DNA of 64,000 nucleotides from Manihot esculenta (lineage: Eukaryota > Streptophyta > Magnoliopsida > Malpighiales > Euphorbiaceae): the NCBI RefSeq assembly GCF_001659605.2, contig NC_035174.2, positions 1,924,389-1,988,388 on the forward strand, written 5' to 3'. This document shows positions 28,596 to 41,700 of the stretch, piece after piece (the first letter of the stretch is position 1; each line of letters starts with the position of its first letter). The position numbers were made by a program, and so were the translations under genes. A model generated the notes under the pieces. The model saw only the letters and a program-made list of their open reading frames with translations, was not told where the DNA came from and did not search any database.

Positions 28596-29707
28596 ATTAC
28601 AGCTTATATAAGCCTTCATATGTTTGTATACTATGCGGGGAAGCAGCATTTTTAACTGTAAAGAGACAATATCATTAAGATCCATTGCTTTGGGATATAC
28701 CATTAAACATAAAGGTCATTACTAATGAAAAATTCAGCTTTTTTTTTTTTTCCTTGTGTAATTCTTATAGTAAAAGCTTTTCCAATACGAAACAGACTTC
28801 ATCTGAATGTATGAAAGGAGAATATTTCGATGTTCATAAGTAATATATAAGTTGTTCTCTATGCTGATTTGAATTCCAGGGAAACAGAAACTACAATCCT
28901 CATGGAAGAGTTCATATCTGGGCCTGATCCGAGGGTTGTAGCTTAGACTTGTAACTTTAGAAATTGCTTATCGGTAAACTGATCCCGAGGCATGTTGCAT
29001 ACTAATGCACGTGCCATTTTTTTTCTCTTGTTTTTTTAAGACATTCACATGTGTATTCTCTTTACAACTGAATTACCAAGTCATTTTACAATTAAAATTG
29101 TACAAGATAAAAAAGGAGTTGCTTCTTTTCTGTACATAGTCAGAGTGTTAAATCATCTGAGAGTTACCAAAGGTTGCACCGCAGAGTGCTGTTGAAGCTG
29201 TGCACTCTTAAGGGAGTCATTTCTCTGTTTAGTTCATGAGCAAGCATCTTTGATAGTTAACCAGTCGAGAAACAAGGTAGCTGTGGGGTCCTTCTAGGTC
29301 AAATGGAAAGGGGCTGTTTCACGACGGTTCACAATCATTGAATGGGTAGATTTTGGCAGGGAGTCATGGTACTGGAAGACTGTTCATTCATTCACATGCA
29401 AGTGCACACAACGCACAAGCGGACAGATAAAAAATATTAATTTGGTTGCATTAGATAGCAAAGCCAGTAAACTCCACATGCATAACAATCAAGTCCTAAC
29501 TAAATGATAAAATAGCGAAGGACCCAACTTCCCTTTTGACTTGAATTGGGTTAGGTAGTATGGTAGCTAAACTGGTCGGAATCTCAAGGATTCCAAACAA
29601 CTCAACTAATTATAACCAATTGCTCAATTTAAAATAAAATCAAATTATGTAAACCAACAATAAAATTATATCGAAGACAACTAATAGCACGAAAAATCAA
29701 TAGAATC
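28596..29707. other. Intergenic between converging TH1 and receptor-kinase genes
   Basis: Two genes converge here, so most of this is expected to be 3' UTR and polyadenylation signal. No frame or RNA gene was seen. Confidence 0.5.
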
Positions 29708-31833
29708 TCACTGTGGAGGTGGAGCTGAAGTGGAAGCTTCATCTGCAGCCTGTGGCGTCGGGGTTGAAACTGCTGTTTCTAAATTAGTTTCAGTAGATGG
29801 TCGGTTCTCGATACTCCCTCTTCGAATGTCCTCTACCATTTTCACTATATCAGGCATTTTTGGTCTCTGCTCTGGCATCCTCACCACACAATTCATTCCT
29901 ATTTGTAACATCTCTACCATTTCCTCCTCAATATTAGGGTATCTTAAAAGTTCAATGTCAAATACTTCAGCTGTCCATTCCTCCCTCACCACAGAATGCA
30001 CCCACCTCACCAAGTGAACAGCCTCATCTCCACCTGTGGAATGTATAGGGGATTTTCCAGTCAGAAGCTCAAGCAGCAAGACCCCAAAGCTGTAGACATC
30101 AGATGAATTAGTTGCTTTCCTAGAATCTGTTACTTCAGGGGCACGGTACCCTGCAGCCCTCATTGCTGGTGGCGGCATTGGACTCATCAATGCTGCCAAA
30201 CCAATATCGGATATGCAGCCATATCCCTCAGAATTTAGGAAAATGTTTGAGGCCTTGATGTTTCCATGGACAAGTTTGCCACCATTCTGTGTGTGGATAT
30301 GAGCAATGCCTCTTGCGGCACCAATTGCAATTTTCAGCCTCGTTTCCCAATCTAATGGAATCCTGCCTTCCCCTCTTTTACCTGCAAAATTTTATATGCA
30401 TTTTCTATCACTAATTTCTTCAAGTTAGCAATTTTATACATAAATAAGGATTAGTAAACACATAATGGACATAAACAACATCAGTTCTAGAATTCAAAGC
30501 CTGGAAATGAGTTCAATGTAAATGAGGTATTAATAAAGGAGAAGAGTGATCGTAAACCGGTGGAGATAAAGAGGGAAAGAGGAGTTTTGACTTTTGACAT
30601 ACCGTGTAGCATTGCAGAAACACTCCCCTGTTCGTAGTAATCACTCACTGTAAGCTTCTCATCCTTTGAATAGTAATATGCCCTTAGAGCAGATACATTT
30701 GGGTGCCTAATACTTCCAATCACTTCCATCTGCTGTTCAAACTCTTTCTTAGCCACAGGCACTTCCTTCAACCTCTTCACCACTACTGTGGTTGCATCCT
30801 CAAGAGCAGCCTTGTAGGTTGTTCCAAAAGTTCCCTTCCCAAGCACTTCAGCAGATGCTCTCAACAAGTCCTCCAAGTCAAATGCAAGATTACAACCCTC
30901 GAAGAACACAAGCCTATTATTCTTATCTTGGCTTTCTGAAGCATTTTTCTCTAAAGATACCTCCTTCTTTTGCGACTTCGTAGGTAATCCACCTTCCTTG
31001 TCCTTCTTCGAGTAACAGCAAACCATCAACATAGCAATGATTACAAATGCAAGAACGCAGCCGCCTAGTACAATCCCCAATATTGCAGGTTCACTTAGTT
31101 TATTGGCTTTCCTTGGTGGTTGAGGAGTTGGTGGCTGAAGTGGAAGGGCTGGAGGAATGGCACTTTCTGATGAAAGATTGTTACCAGAAAATGCCCAACT
31201 TGGAAACCTTAGAAGAGACAGTGGCACGCTTCCAGTGAGATTATTGTTGGCTAAATTTAGAGACTGCAAACTAGGGACATTTATATCAGGAATAACACCT
31301 GAAAGCGAGTTGTTAGCGAGGTTCAAAGAGGTAAGGTGTGTCAAATTTGAGATTGAGGTTGGAATGCTTCCATTAAACCTATTATTTGACAGATCAAGAA
31401 TTGAAAGGTTCTTCCACATTGAGAAATCTGTAGGCAATGGGCCTGAGAAGTTGTTGAATTGAAGATAAAGGCTGGTCAAGTTTTCAAGTTTGGAGAAATC
31501 TGAAGGGAAAGAACCTGATATGCCATTTGATCTGAGGCTCAGAATCTGAATTGCCGACAGGCGACTGAGAGTGTTTGGTGGTATGGGGCCTTGAATTCCT
31601 TCTCCAGGCAATCTGAGGGCTACAACTCTAGACTGATCACCATTGCAGGTCACTCCTGTCCACTTACTGCATACAGAGGAGCTCTGCTTCCAATTGAGAG
31701 AGTGCGAGTGATGAATATTGTGAAGGAAATCTAGCAAAGCTTGTTTATCTTCAACTGGCTCTGCAATGGCTGGTAAAGAAACTGATCCAAAGAAGAGAAT
31801 TGCAGAGAAAATGAACAAGAGGTTCATTTTCAT
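29708..31833 (-). CDS. LRR receptor-like pseudokinase, subfamily III
   Basis: Two exons, 30603-31833 and 29708-30381, give 634 residues. In order: signal peptide (1-24), LRR N-cap with paired Cys and W (residues ~28-63), about five LRRs (~95-205), Pro-rich linker, membrane span (~249-273), basic juxtamembrane stretch, then kinase domain. The glycine loop is intact ([11 protein letters not shown], 332-342) and so is the beta-3 Lys (VVVKRL, K353). The catalytic loop reads HGN (449-451) instead of HRD, and the metal site reads DIG (469-471). The intron falls just after LHG, as is usual in this subfamily. It closely resembles 'probable inactive receptor kinase At4g23740'; by position the Arabidopsis partner is At5g53320. 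A likely role is signalling by scaffolding at the plasma membrane. An acceptor at 31927-31929 (CATGCAG|ATGTGA) indicates a leader intron. The start is the first true ATG (MKMNLLF). Confidence 0.95.
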
Positions 31834-31926
31834 GCTTGTTTCCCTCTCAGCCAGTGAAAACCCCAACAGCGGAAGCAAAATTGAGATTCAAGAGAACCGA
31901 GAATCTAACGCAAATCCTGGTCACAT

Positions 31927-34900
31927 CTGCATGAAAATGGGTAAATGATGGATCAGAATTAGGACAGAAAATGAAAAAGAAGATTACAGTATGGTTGAAT
32001 GTTGACCGTCATTTGAAGCAGAAGACACATTTCTTGAAAACTTTCTAAAAGAGAAGGATTCCTATGACTTTATTAGGCTCCACAGGTCAAAATTAGCAAC
32101 TTAACCACGATTAGAAAACTTATTACTCTTAGCTATTTGTTGACTTTCGGAGCACTCTTCTACCTAAAATAAAAGATTAGAAAATAATCCTAAATTTATT
32201 GTCCTAATCCTATGCACGAGCCATCAATCATTTTCTTTCATTTTCTCATAAACCAAACATAAACTGAAATAAGACCAAAATAGAGCAGCACGCAAGAGTT
32301 GTGTGCAAAAAATCTACTTGCGTACCAAATGCAGTCTGCATCAAGATTCGCAAAAGATCCACAAGCAATCGTCGACCTTTGAATCTCTTCTCTCTCCCCC
32401 ATAAACCAATACTGTTGAGAAATTCAGCTATGCATTTCCAAGGAAAAAAAAAAAATAGAAACTGACAAGGAAAGTTTGAAGGAGAAGCCGAAGGAGAAAG
32501 AAGACAGAAGCTGGAGGTATATTACTTTCTTGAGAGACCAAAAAAGAAAGAAATTAGAAAAAAAAAGAAACAGTGAAAGAAGGAGGGATCTTTCTTGGTG
32601 ATGATAAAAGATGATTATAAATGATGATTGATATGAGCTGTTTTTGCTTGGGAGAGCAGCATCACATGCAAATAAACTATTACATAATCATTGAAAATCA
32701 AATAGATAGCCGTGGATCATTTCTTTATTCAAGAGAAAAAAAAAAAAAAAAAAGGATTATCATAGCGTACAAACAGGAGGGCTGCATGTGGAGACAAAGA
32801 GCGAGTGAGACAAGTCATTAAAGGAGAAGCAGAGATATTAGAAGCCATAACCAACTACTGCTGCTGCTACTACTACTCGCAGTTTATTATATTATTTTTC
32901 TTATTTATAGCTTCAGCTTACCCCTGCCAAAATGTGGACCATAGCTTACATGACCTCCTCTGTTTCCGCCATGGATATGCTTCTGCTGCGTCTTCCTAGA
33001 AGAAACTGATATTATTGATTTATGATTTACAATCGGTCTGACCATCCAAACTATAATAATTAAATGGACGGTAGGTATTACATCACTCACAGGAAAATTA
33101 TTTAATTTCTACTGAGATCAATGGATCAGATGACGCCACCTGCGCATTAATATGCGTGAGGAGAATTCCTTTCTATTGCTACTAATTTTATATTGTTAAT
33201 AATTTATGTTACATAATCGCTAACATTTTTAAAATTTTTTAATAAAATTTAATAATAAATAGAGATGGTTGGCGTTCATTCAATGTAGGGTATTCAGAAA
33301 ACGAACCAACCAACGGCGAGCCATACAACGGTCGATGAAGCAAGAGGCAAGAGGAATGCTAATCAATAGCGACGGTTGCAGCGGTGAAGTGACAGCAATG
33401 TACACGTAATGGGCAGCACGCGCAACTTAATTGTCACAATATTTACAAAGCACTGTGGTCCGCGTGCTTATGATCATAATGCTTCTTTTTTAACGTATAG
33501 TTCTTTTTACATTATTATATTATTCTTTGGGTGTAATATATATATCACCTTTATATAAATGTTCCTTTTATTGAATAATATTAATATTTAGATTTTTATT
33601 TGAATAAATACAAGTACACATTTATTGTAAACTTAAATTTTTATAAGTAAAAAAATGGAAAACAAGAATCATATAAGAGAATTTGAGAACAAAATCTTCA
33701 GAGGAAGATTTCAAATGAAATTTGGACAATTATGCCTTTTAAATTTACACTAATTACTTAATTATAAATATCGTACAATTGTCAATAATTAAAATTTAAA
33801 TAAAAATACCACTCGCATTTTCAATCGTCCTTGTCAGTAGAAACAATATAAAAAAAAATACCAATTTAATTGTAGTAAATTGAGTATAATTTTTTGTTTA
33901 GGACATAGATTCATATTCAATCTTTTGCTCTAAATTTTCTATTAAAAAATATAATATTGATTTTTAAGTTATTATTTAATTAAAAAAATCAGTTCTTTTT
34001 TTTCAATATGAAAATTGATAAACATAAATAAAATGAATTAAATATTTGTATATTTTCAAATGGGTGACCCTTTAAAACACTAACATTAATTTTCGATCTC
34101 AGAAATTGCAGAATAAAAATAGTTCTTAAATGTACAACTAAAAAGCATGACCACAAAATAATTCTATGTTCATGACTACTTTTGAATTGTCGGAAGAAAT
34201 AAAGCTTAATGAATCCATTTATATTAGTTATTTAAGATTAATTTGTTGTATACATTTAAGCTAAGATTAAATTTCAAAAGAAAACAAGGAATTAATTCTA
34301 CACGCAGAGGACTAATTTGTTTATATTTTAAATAGTTAAAGGAATTAATATATTTGGTGGGAGTAATTTAATAAGAAAATTTTAATTTTTTAAAAAATAT
34401 AAAATATTCATTTGTTTAGTTGGTATAATTTTATAATTTTTTGGAAAGTTGTTTTATGTTACTTCTTCGAAGTAAATTTTCCTCTCAATTATTTTTCTTA
34501 TTTTTTATTTTTTTTATAATTAAACATTTAAATAAAAATTAATAAAAAATTAAAAATTATATTTATTAATAAATAATAATATGTGAAATTTTTTATGAAT
34601 AATTTTATTTAAACTATATATTTATTTAAGTAAAAAATTAATTAAATTAAATATAAATATTTTTTTATATTTTATAATAATTTTTATTATTATCATAAAA
34701 AATTATATATTATTATTATTATTATTTAAGTTGAATATTCACTTTCTAAAATTATTATTTAAGTTGAATATTCACTTTCTAAAATTTAAATATTTAGTTA
34801 TATAATTTTTTTATTAAATTAAATATTATATTTTAAATATTATTTATATATTTAAAATAAAAATATTTATATTATTTTTATAGTCACAATCTATTTATTT

Positions 34901-35047
34901 TTTAAAAATTTAATATATAAACTAAATACATTCCGACTTATATTTTTTATAAAATAATATTTCTAAACGTATACTAACAAAAAATTAATTTTTAAAATTA
35001 AACCATTTTAAATCAAACAACTTTTTTTTATTAAAAAGATTTACAAT
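31927..35047. other. Receptor-kinase leader/promoter, then AT-rich intergenic
   Basis: About 32.3-32.55 kb, pyrimidine-rich on the minus strand, probably holds the first leader exon of the receptor kinase. 32.6-33.5 kb is mixed sequence with chance frames only. 33.5-35.0 kb is A/T-rich and includes a perfect 33-base tandem duplication (separate entry). Confidence 0.45.
34718..34783. repeat. Perfect tandem duplication, 2 x 33 bases
   Basis: The unit, beginning ATTATTATTTAAGTTGAATA, occurs twice back to back (34718-34750 and 34751-34783) with no mismatch. This points to a recent slippage or end-joining event. Confidence 0.85.
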
Positions 35048-35544
35048 TTAGCCTCTAAATATTATTATTATTAACAAATCAGTCCCTATATTTTTAGAAA
35101 TTTATTAAAACATTATTATTTTTTATTTTCGTATTTCCGTCCATTTCGACCGTTAAAAATATAATAAAAAATTAAATTATCCCATTATTTCCTCCTCCTC
35201 CATATTCTTTATTGATTCTTCTTCCTCCTTGCTTTTTTTATTTTTCTTCGATTTTTCCTTTTATTCTTCCTTCTTTGGTTTTTCTTCTTTTCCTTCTTCT
35301 ATTTTCTTCTTTTTCTTATTCTTCTCATTTATCATCGTTGTCTTTTTCTTTTTTTTTTTATTTTTTAAAAGGAAAAAATTTTTTTTCTTATAATCATTTT
35401 TTAAAGGAGGAGGAGAGACTATTTCATTAATAAAAAAAATAATAATAATATTTTAATAAATATAAAAAAAAATAAAAATATTTTAATAAATTTTAAAAAA
35501 TATAGAAAGTGACTGATTAATAATAATAATATTTAAAGATTAAA
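35048..35544. mobile_element. MITE-like element with ~65-base terminal inverted repeats
   Basis: The left arm (35048-35111: TTAGCCTCTAAATATTATTA, then AATCAGTCCCTATATTTTTA) is matched in inverted order by the right arm (35480-35544: ATTTTAATAAATTTTAAAAA, then GTGACTGATTAATAATAATA). The inside is pyrimidine-rich CTT/CCT sequence with no transposase frame. A short non-coding inverted-repeat element with this kind of end is typical of plant MITEs. The exact ends and target duplication cannot be fixed by eye. It lies 270 bases upstream of the UBA gene. Confidence 0.6.
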
Positions 35545-35810
35545 TAAGATATTTTATTTGAAGATAAAATTAAATTTTATTTTTTATTTTTTATTTATTT
35601 TTAATAAAAAAAAATATTTTAATAAATTTTTAAACCATATAAGATTAATTTAACGAAAGGTAAATTTCACTTTTATTAATAATTTACCTTTAATTACGTA
35701 ATTCTGCTGTCCTTGTTGCTTATCCCAAACGCGTTCTTCTCTCAAACGGAAACGGTCTCCAGCAAATTTCCTCTCCTTCCTGTTTGCTTTCTTCCCTTAC
35801 CGCCAAATCT

Positions 35811-37906
35811 ATGGATTACGATTTCAGGAACAGGGCAGCTTCACCATACGATCAAATCCCTATTTATAGGACGTCTTCTTCGTCATCGGCTCCGTCTAGC
35901 CACCCTATGTACGGACAGTCTCTCTATCCGAGAATCGGTCAACAGGGCCACGCGGCAGTGCCTCCCTCAGGCCGCCACTCCTCATATCACCAGACCTCCG
36001 CTCCTTCGCCCTCTTCTTGTAAGTTGATCCAAACTAATCCTCTTATTTCCTTGATACATTGCTGCTGAGTGTTCAACCGGGATCGTTTCATTTGAATTGT
36101 GGAACCTAAACGCAGTTTTTTTTTTTAATTTTTCAATCGAGTTTTTAACTTATATATGCTCAAAAAGAAAAATTTCCAAACTTAAAGAGCTAACCAGTGA
36201 TTAATGAGAGCATAATATGTGTTAATTAGCTTTTTCTTTGGTTGAGATTACTACCATTACTAGAGGGTTTAGGCCTATTCGTTTATCAAAAGTTGGTTGA
36301 CAATGGCATGTATGTTTAAACTTTAATTTGGTTAAATTGGAATGAGTGATTTATTGCATAATGTTGCAGCAGGATTAGGCATTCGAGTTGCTGTAAAGCC
36401 AGAGTATCGGATCACTCCTCCGGTATGATTTGATTACTTTTATTGTTTTTCTAGTTTGTTTTTTTCAGTTTCAAAGAATTTTATAGGAATTTATGAGCAT
36501 TTAGCGTTGAGCTGTTATGATTATTGACTTCCGATGCTTTGCCCCAACCATTACCCGTTAGTGTTTTATGGGCATATGAATTGTGGTCTAGGGATGGATA
36601 ACGTAATTATGCACACCTGGTTGTTTATAGTTAGTTATCCTCACCAAGTTCTAAAATTTTTATGCTCTGAACGATGTCATGGTGAAATATTAACAAAAAT
36701 AATTATGTGTTGTGTGTGCGTCTACAAATACTCCGTGCATTCATCTAGTGCTGCAGATCCTTCTATATTAGTCTTACTCTGCTTATGTTGATCCCTCCAT
36801 GTTCTGCCTCTTACTGTTTCAATAACTTGCGTGCTGATCCCCTTACCATCTTGTATACGTGGGGATGATAATGATTATATTAATCCCTCTGATTCTTTTT
36901 ATTGCTTTTGGGACTCAACTTCAATAGTACAATTGAACTTATTTTCTATTGGATTGTGGCACTTATTTTTTATTGTTCCGACTTGTGATAGCCGCCTACA
37001 TAGTCAAGTAGGCCTTTTTAGGTCACTTGGTCTTATTTATATGGTATTTTCCCCAACTAATTTCAGATATCTGTAATTGCTCTTTTGTTGTAGCCTCAGC
37101 TATCGCCACAAGTGGGAGATATTCCACGGAGTAGCTTCCAGTTTGATTTTGAGTTTGAACGAAAAATTTTAGCTGAAGCAGAGAAGGAAAGCCAGAACTG
37201 GAGCAAGCTTGGGTTGGAAAATCTTCCATCAAAAACAACAGAATCAACTTCTTCATTGGTACGTTATCTGTGTTTTCATTTGGTTGGTTTTTGTGAGGTT
37301 GAATGGAACACATTGGGAGTATTGAGACTCTGGTATTGGTAATGGCATTTCATTGAAGCATGACACAGCTAAGCTAAGTGTTTGGTTATGTGATGAGACC
37401 AATCACTTGAGGGCTTCTTGACTTCAAGTAATTATTGTCATGTTTTTATAACCATAGCTGATTATTGACTGATTTTTTGTTTTCAAGAAGAAAAGTGTTG
37501 ATCATGATCAGTTCATAACTTTATTTTTCCAATCATTGATTTATGAAATGAACATCTCTTTGCCAAATGCAAATGCAGGGTTCAACTGTAGATCCTGTAG
37601 TGAGCAAATACATAAGATCAGGACTCAAGCCAGAAGCTGTTCCTTTCGCCGTTGCTAACTATGGAGACAATCCAACTAAGGTATCCTCTTTAAGCTTTAG
37701 TGCTTCTTGTTTTTATTTTAATATGTCAGTAGTGGGGAGTTGATAACACCTTTTATGTGCCTTTACTTAAGGTTCAAGAATTTGTCAATGGCTACAGCCT
37801 TTTAAGAGAAATGGGATTTGCATCGAACAGCGTAGCTGAAGCTTTACTCATGTATGACAATGACACGGACAAGGCGTTGGCACATTTTCTCAACAATTCG
37901 TCGTGA
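35811..37906 (+). CDS. UBA-like domain protein (At5g53330 type)
   Basis: Five exons: 35811-36018, 36370-36422, 37094-37258, 37579-37680 and 37772-37906; 220 residues. The N-terminal third (MDYDFRNRAASPYDQIPIYR, rich in Ser, Pro and Tyr) is probably disordered. A short conserved stretch follows (GLGIRVAVKPEYRITPP), then an acidic/basic helix (FEFERKILAEAEKESQNW). The last exon encodes a UBA-like three-helix fold (FVNGYSLLREMGFASNSVAE, ALLMYDNDTDKALAHFL), with the MGF loop that usually contacts ubiquitin. Function is not established; ubiquitin binding is inferred from the domain. Exon 2 starts at a doubled CAGCAG acceptor where only the first AG keeps the frame. It sits just left of the galactosyltransferase, as in Arabidopsis. 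Confidence 0.93.
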
Positions 37907-38706
37907 ACAGACTGGAAATAGATGGCTGAAGGTGATGCTGATTTTCAAATTGTGGTATCCAATGGTAGTCTGGTTTTATTCTCATTGTAAAATTATGGGC
38001 AACCGTTTACATTTTGCCTATATATAATATTACTTCTATAATTGTTAACATCCCTTCCATGGTATAACATTCGGCTATTTCTGTCTTGTTGCAAAAGAAT
38101 GGTCAATGCGACTTAGCACCCGTTTTGCCTTGTTTTGCACTTCAGCTTTAGCGACATCACAAAGGTCCAATTACCAAAATGATGGGAAAGAAAAATCTCT
38201 GCTTGGCATTCAAGCCCCTTAACAAGGAAGATGCCTTTAATGATCAGCTTAATAGCAAATCCAAAAGGAAGAACGCAATTGATCATTTGAATTATTTTCT
38301 TGAGTTCTTCCCATCTTCATTTAATAAAAGCGTTTTGGTGCTAAATTCACAACAGATAGAAGTTGCAAAATGCTATCATATATAATTGCTTTAGGATATT
38401 AAATCTCTCTTTTAACTTACAGAAAATCATACATCAGATTCTATTCCCACAAATGAAAGAATTAACATTTATGTTAAACTGTATCACAAGAACAAAGTCA
38501 CGCCACGTTTCTTCATTGTATGATTTGGTAAAAGTAGTCTGCCTCCAGCTATTGTAGATTTTCAAATCTCCTTTCTAACCAAGCATATTTTCAAAATGGG
38601 CACATAAACTATTGAAGCTAGTAGCTTATAAATTCCCACAATTTAGAGGTGTTGCTCAGGCCATTTCTCTATTTTCTGTTTGATTCTCAGAATTTGGCAA
38701 AGCAAA
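37907..38706. other. Intergenic between converging UBA and galactosyltransferase genes
   Basis: Expected to be mainly the two 3' UTRs. Only chance frames are present. Confidence 0.5.
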
Positions 38707-41700
38707 TCAAACGCCCGCACAAATAGCTCCTGAAAGGGAAAGGGGGCATTATCAAAATTAATCAATTGAGAACTCGACAAATGGGCTTTTAATTATCCCG
38801 AAATGGACTCTATTCGTCCTGAAATGTGGCCATTATAAATCTTCAAAGGCAAGATTATGGGGCTTCTGACTACAGAAAGACCACGTTTTATGTGACAGTG
38901 TCTGCATGTCTGCAGGAGAAGAAGTTAAAAGGAAGAGGCAAACCTGATAACCAAGATGAACAGCAAAACTTCCCTTCATCTACATGTTTCACGTCAAGCC
39001 CAATAAACCAGGATCCAGCACTAACATCATCATGCGCATAGGTGCGAAGAAGAGACCTGAACACTCAGCAAATCAGTGCATAGAACTTCAAAATATAAAT
39101 CTCATAGATTATGAAACTAACACGCCAGATGAGTGAAAATTTTACCTGTTTATGGATATAAATTTAGCTAAAGCTCGTGATATGACATACATCTCACCTG
39201 AAGCATGGCGAAAGTACCTGTTGAGTGCCAGAGATTAACATTCAATTTGGAAAGATGATCATGAAGGAAAGAATATTAGAATCTAGATAAAAACAAAACA
39301 AAAAAGAAACTAAAAAGCTTCTTGTCCCTAAATGTTTAAGCTATAACATGTTCAATTTATGCTTATTACAATACATATGACAACTAATAATACCAGTAGA
39401 AAATATATTAATTTAAGAACAACTTACGATTTCTTATCCCCAAATTTCCACCAATCCGGTTCATACCATTTATGACTCCTGCCAATTCCAGCAGATAAGT
39501 ATGATAAAAATAAAGTAAAAGGTGTTCAATACTATATCTATATCTTATCTTCCTAAAATTTTATTTTAAAGATTAAGAGGAAAAAACTCACGGTTCAGAG
39601 AAAACTTCACCGGACTTCATACAACCAATATAAACACGAGGCTTGTCCAATTGAGCTGCCAGGGTAGTTCCAAGAGCATCTGCAAGGGAAAAAAAAAGGA
39701 CAAAGATAAGAAGACATGCAAGTATCAACATGAATGGGAAAAAAGCTTAAATTTATAAGGTGAAAAGGAGTAATATTAAGACCATGATATCACTTCTAGG
39801 CAGAAGCCCCAATTTCCTAATATCTCGATAATCAACAAGCTTACGCTTGCCAATGGTAGGCACATGCAAGTATCAAAACTCAGGAAGACTGCAGATAATC
39901 CAACAATAATACTAACCAATATTAACATAGATATTGTCATTGACTTTAGCATAGAACTCAGCATCCCATTTATTAACAGCATAAGAAAAAAATAGTTTAG
40001 CCTTATTTGGAAGCCCTTCAGTTTCCTCCACATGGTTATCCTGCGAATAGAAATGTCCATAATGAGTACATGATTGAGTGCTCATAATAAAATGTTGCTT
40101 CCACATCCCATTTTATGCTTTTTCTTTTTATATTTTTTAGCTTTTTTATCAATTATTTTGTTTTGTTTTCTCTGTTTACTAATTCACCTACAAATGTGCT
40201 TGGGCACCTCGCATCAGGACTTCAATGCTCCATCATTGTCATTAAATCAAGTGCCATCTATAGGAGTTGTAAAATTATGAAGGATAAAATATACAAATAG
40301 CTAAGATTATGGCTTTTTTTTTTAATCATTATTGATTTATGAACATACAAGAATTATGAAGTCATTAGTATGCTTATTTTCATTTTCAATTGCCCTCTCC
40401 AAATTGTCACCACGATTTGCACTGCATGAGAAAAAGATCAACTGTCAATATTTTAAGCACAAACCACAATATAAGATAGACAGCAACAGGAAGCATATAC
40501 CAAAATGACATCAATAACACATCAAGTGCATAAGCAACCTCAGTTACCTTCTTCCAATGACAAAACGTGAAACTATGCCTTTCTCTTTCTCCAGTTTCTT
40601 TAATGTTACGCCTGAAAGCATGAAGGGTTCACTTTAGTCCTCCAAAAACAATATAAATAGGGAAAATTGCTTACTTCTGGAACTTTGCATCTTCCACGCA
40701 AATAATTTAGGCACACAAAATAAAGCAAATTAACCAGAATGAATGTGCGACACATACATGATATACAGGTTGGTATATCAAGCCAAAGAAGCCAATAATT
40801 TCAACAAGACAAGAGAAAGATCAATCAAATAATTCAATGTCAAATTTAGTGCATGTTTTATTATTCTTGAGTAAAGGCCTCCGAGTAATTACTTTCCAGA
40901 GAGCATACAGCTTAATTCTTGTGGGGGAACTTAGTAGTTGCTTGTTAGCTATTCTGAGACCCCATTACAAAAGCTAACCCTTCTGCTGCAAGATGTAGTC
41001 CATATCACAAATAAATGCAGTACTTTTGAAACTCTGCAACATTTGGTCCATTTCTGGAACAATCAAGTAATTAGTAATGTACCCGTTATCACTACACCAA
41101 AGAAAGATTGTTAAATTTGGATCCGGGCCGTCAGCCCTAACTCACTCCAAAAACTAAACCCAAAAGCTAGCTCAAGGGAAGTGCCCAAAACCCTTATAAG
41201 GAGACATAACCCTATCCCAAACCGATATAAGATTCAAACACACCCCTCAAATCCAAAATTACACTGGAGTGTAAAATATTTATCATCGCCAATAGCATGT
41301 TAAATCTGGGTCTGGCCTAACTCAGCCCAAAAGTTAGCTCAGGGGAGGAGTGTCCAAGACCATGGCAGATTCAACAAAGATCTACTATTTTCACCTTTTA
41401 GATTCTTCCAAGATAATGCACATTTAGTGGTCTCAGCTTAATACGTTAGGCAGTCTGGGTTGTAAAGAATAATGCCATCAAGGAAATGGAGTGCTGAATT
41501 TGGTATTTCAATCTAAAGCAGACATTCATGGAAATAAGTAAGAAAAATGAAATTATAGGAATATTTGGTACCTACCAGTTCCCATCCACGCTTTACGGAT
41601 TGCATCCCTATTGTTCATTCTGTCAAACCTTGTCAGTATTCCTATCACTACTAGATGTCTTTTCTTAGAATTTGTCCCATGATTCTGTGTTAAGAAGTTT

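Noticed and set aside
31834..31878. N-terminal extension of the receptor kinase (LPLLGFSLAERETS...)
   Set aside because: It would need a non-ATG start. The ATG at 31833 begins a standard signal peptide, as in relatives.
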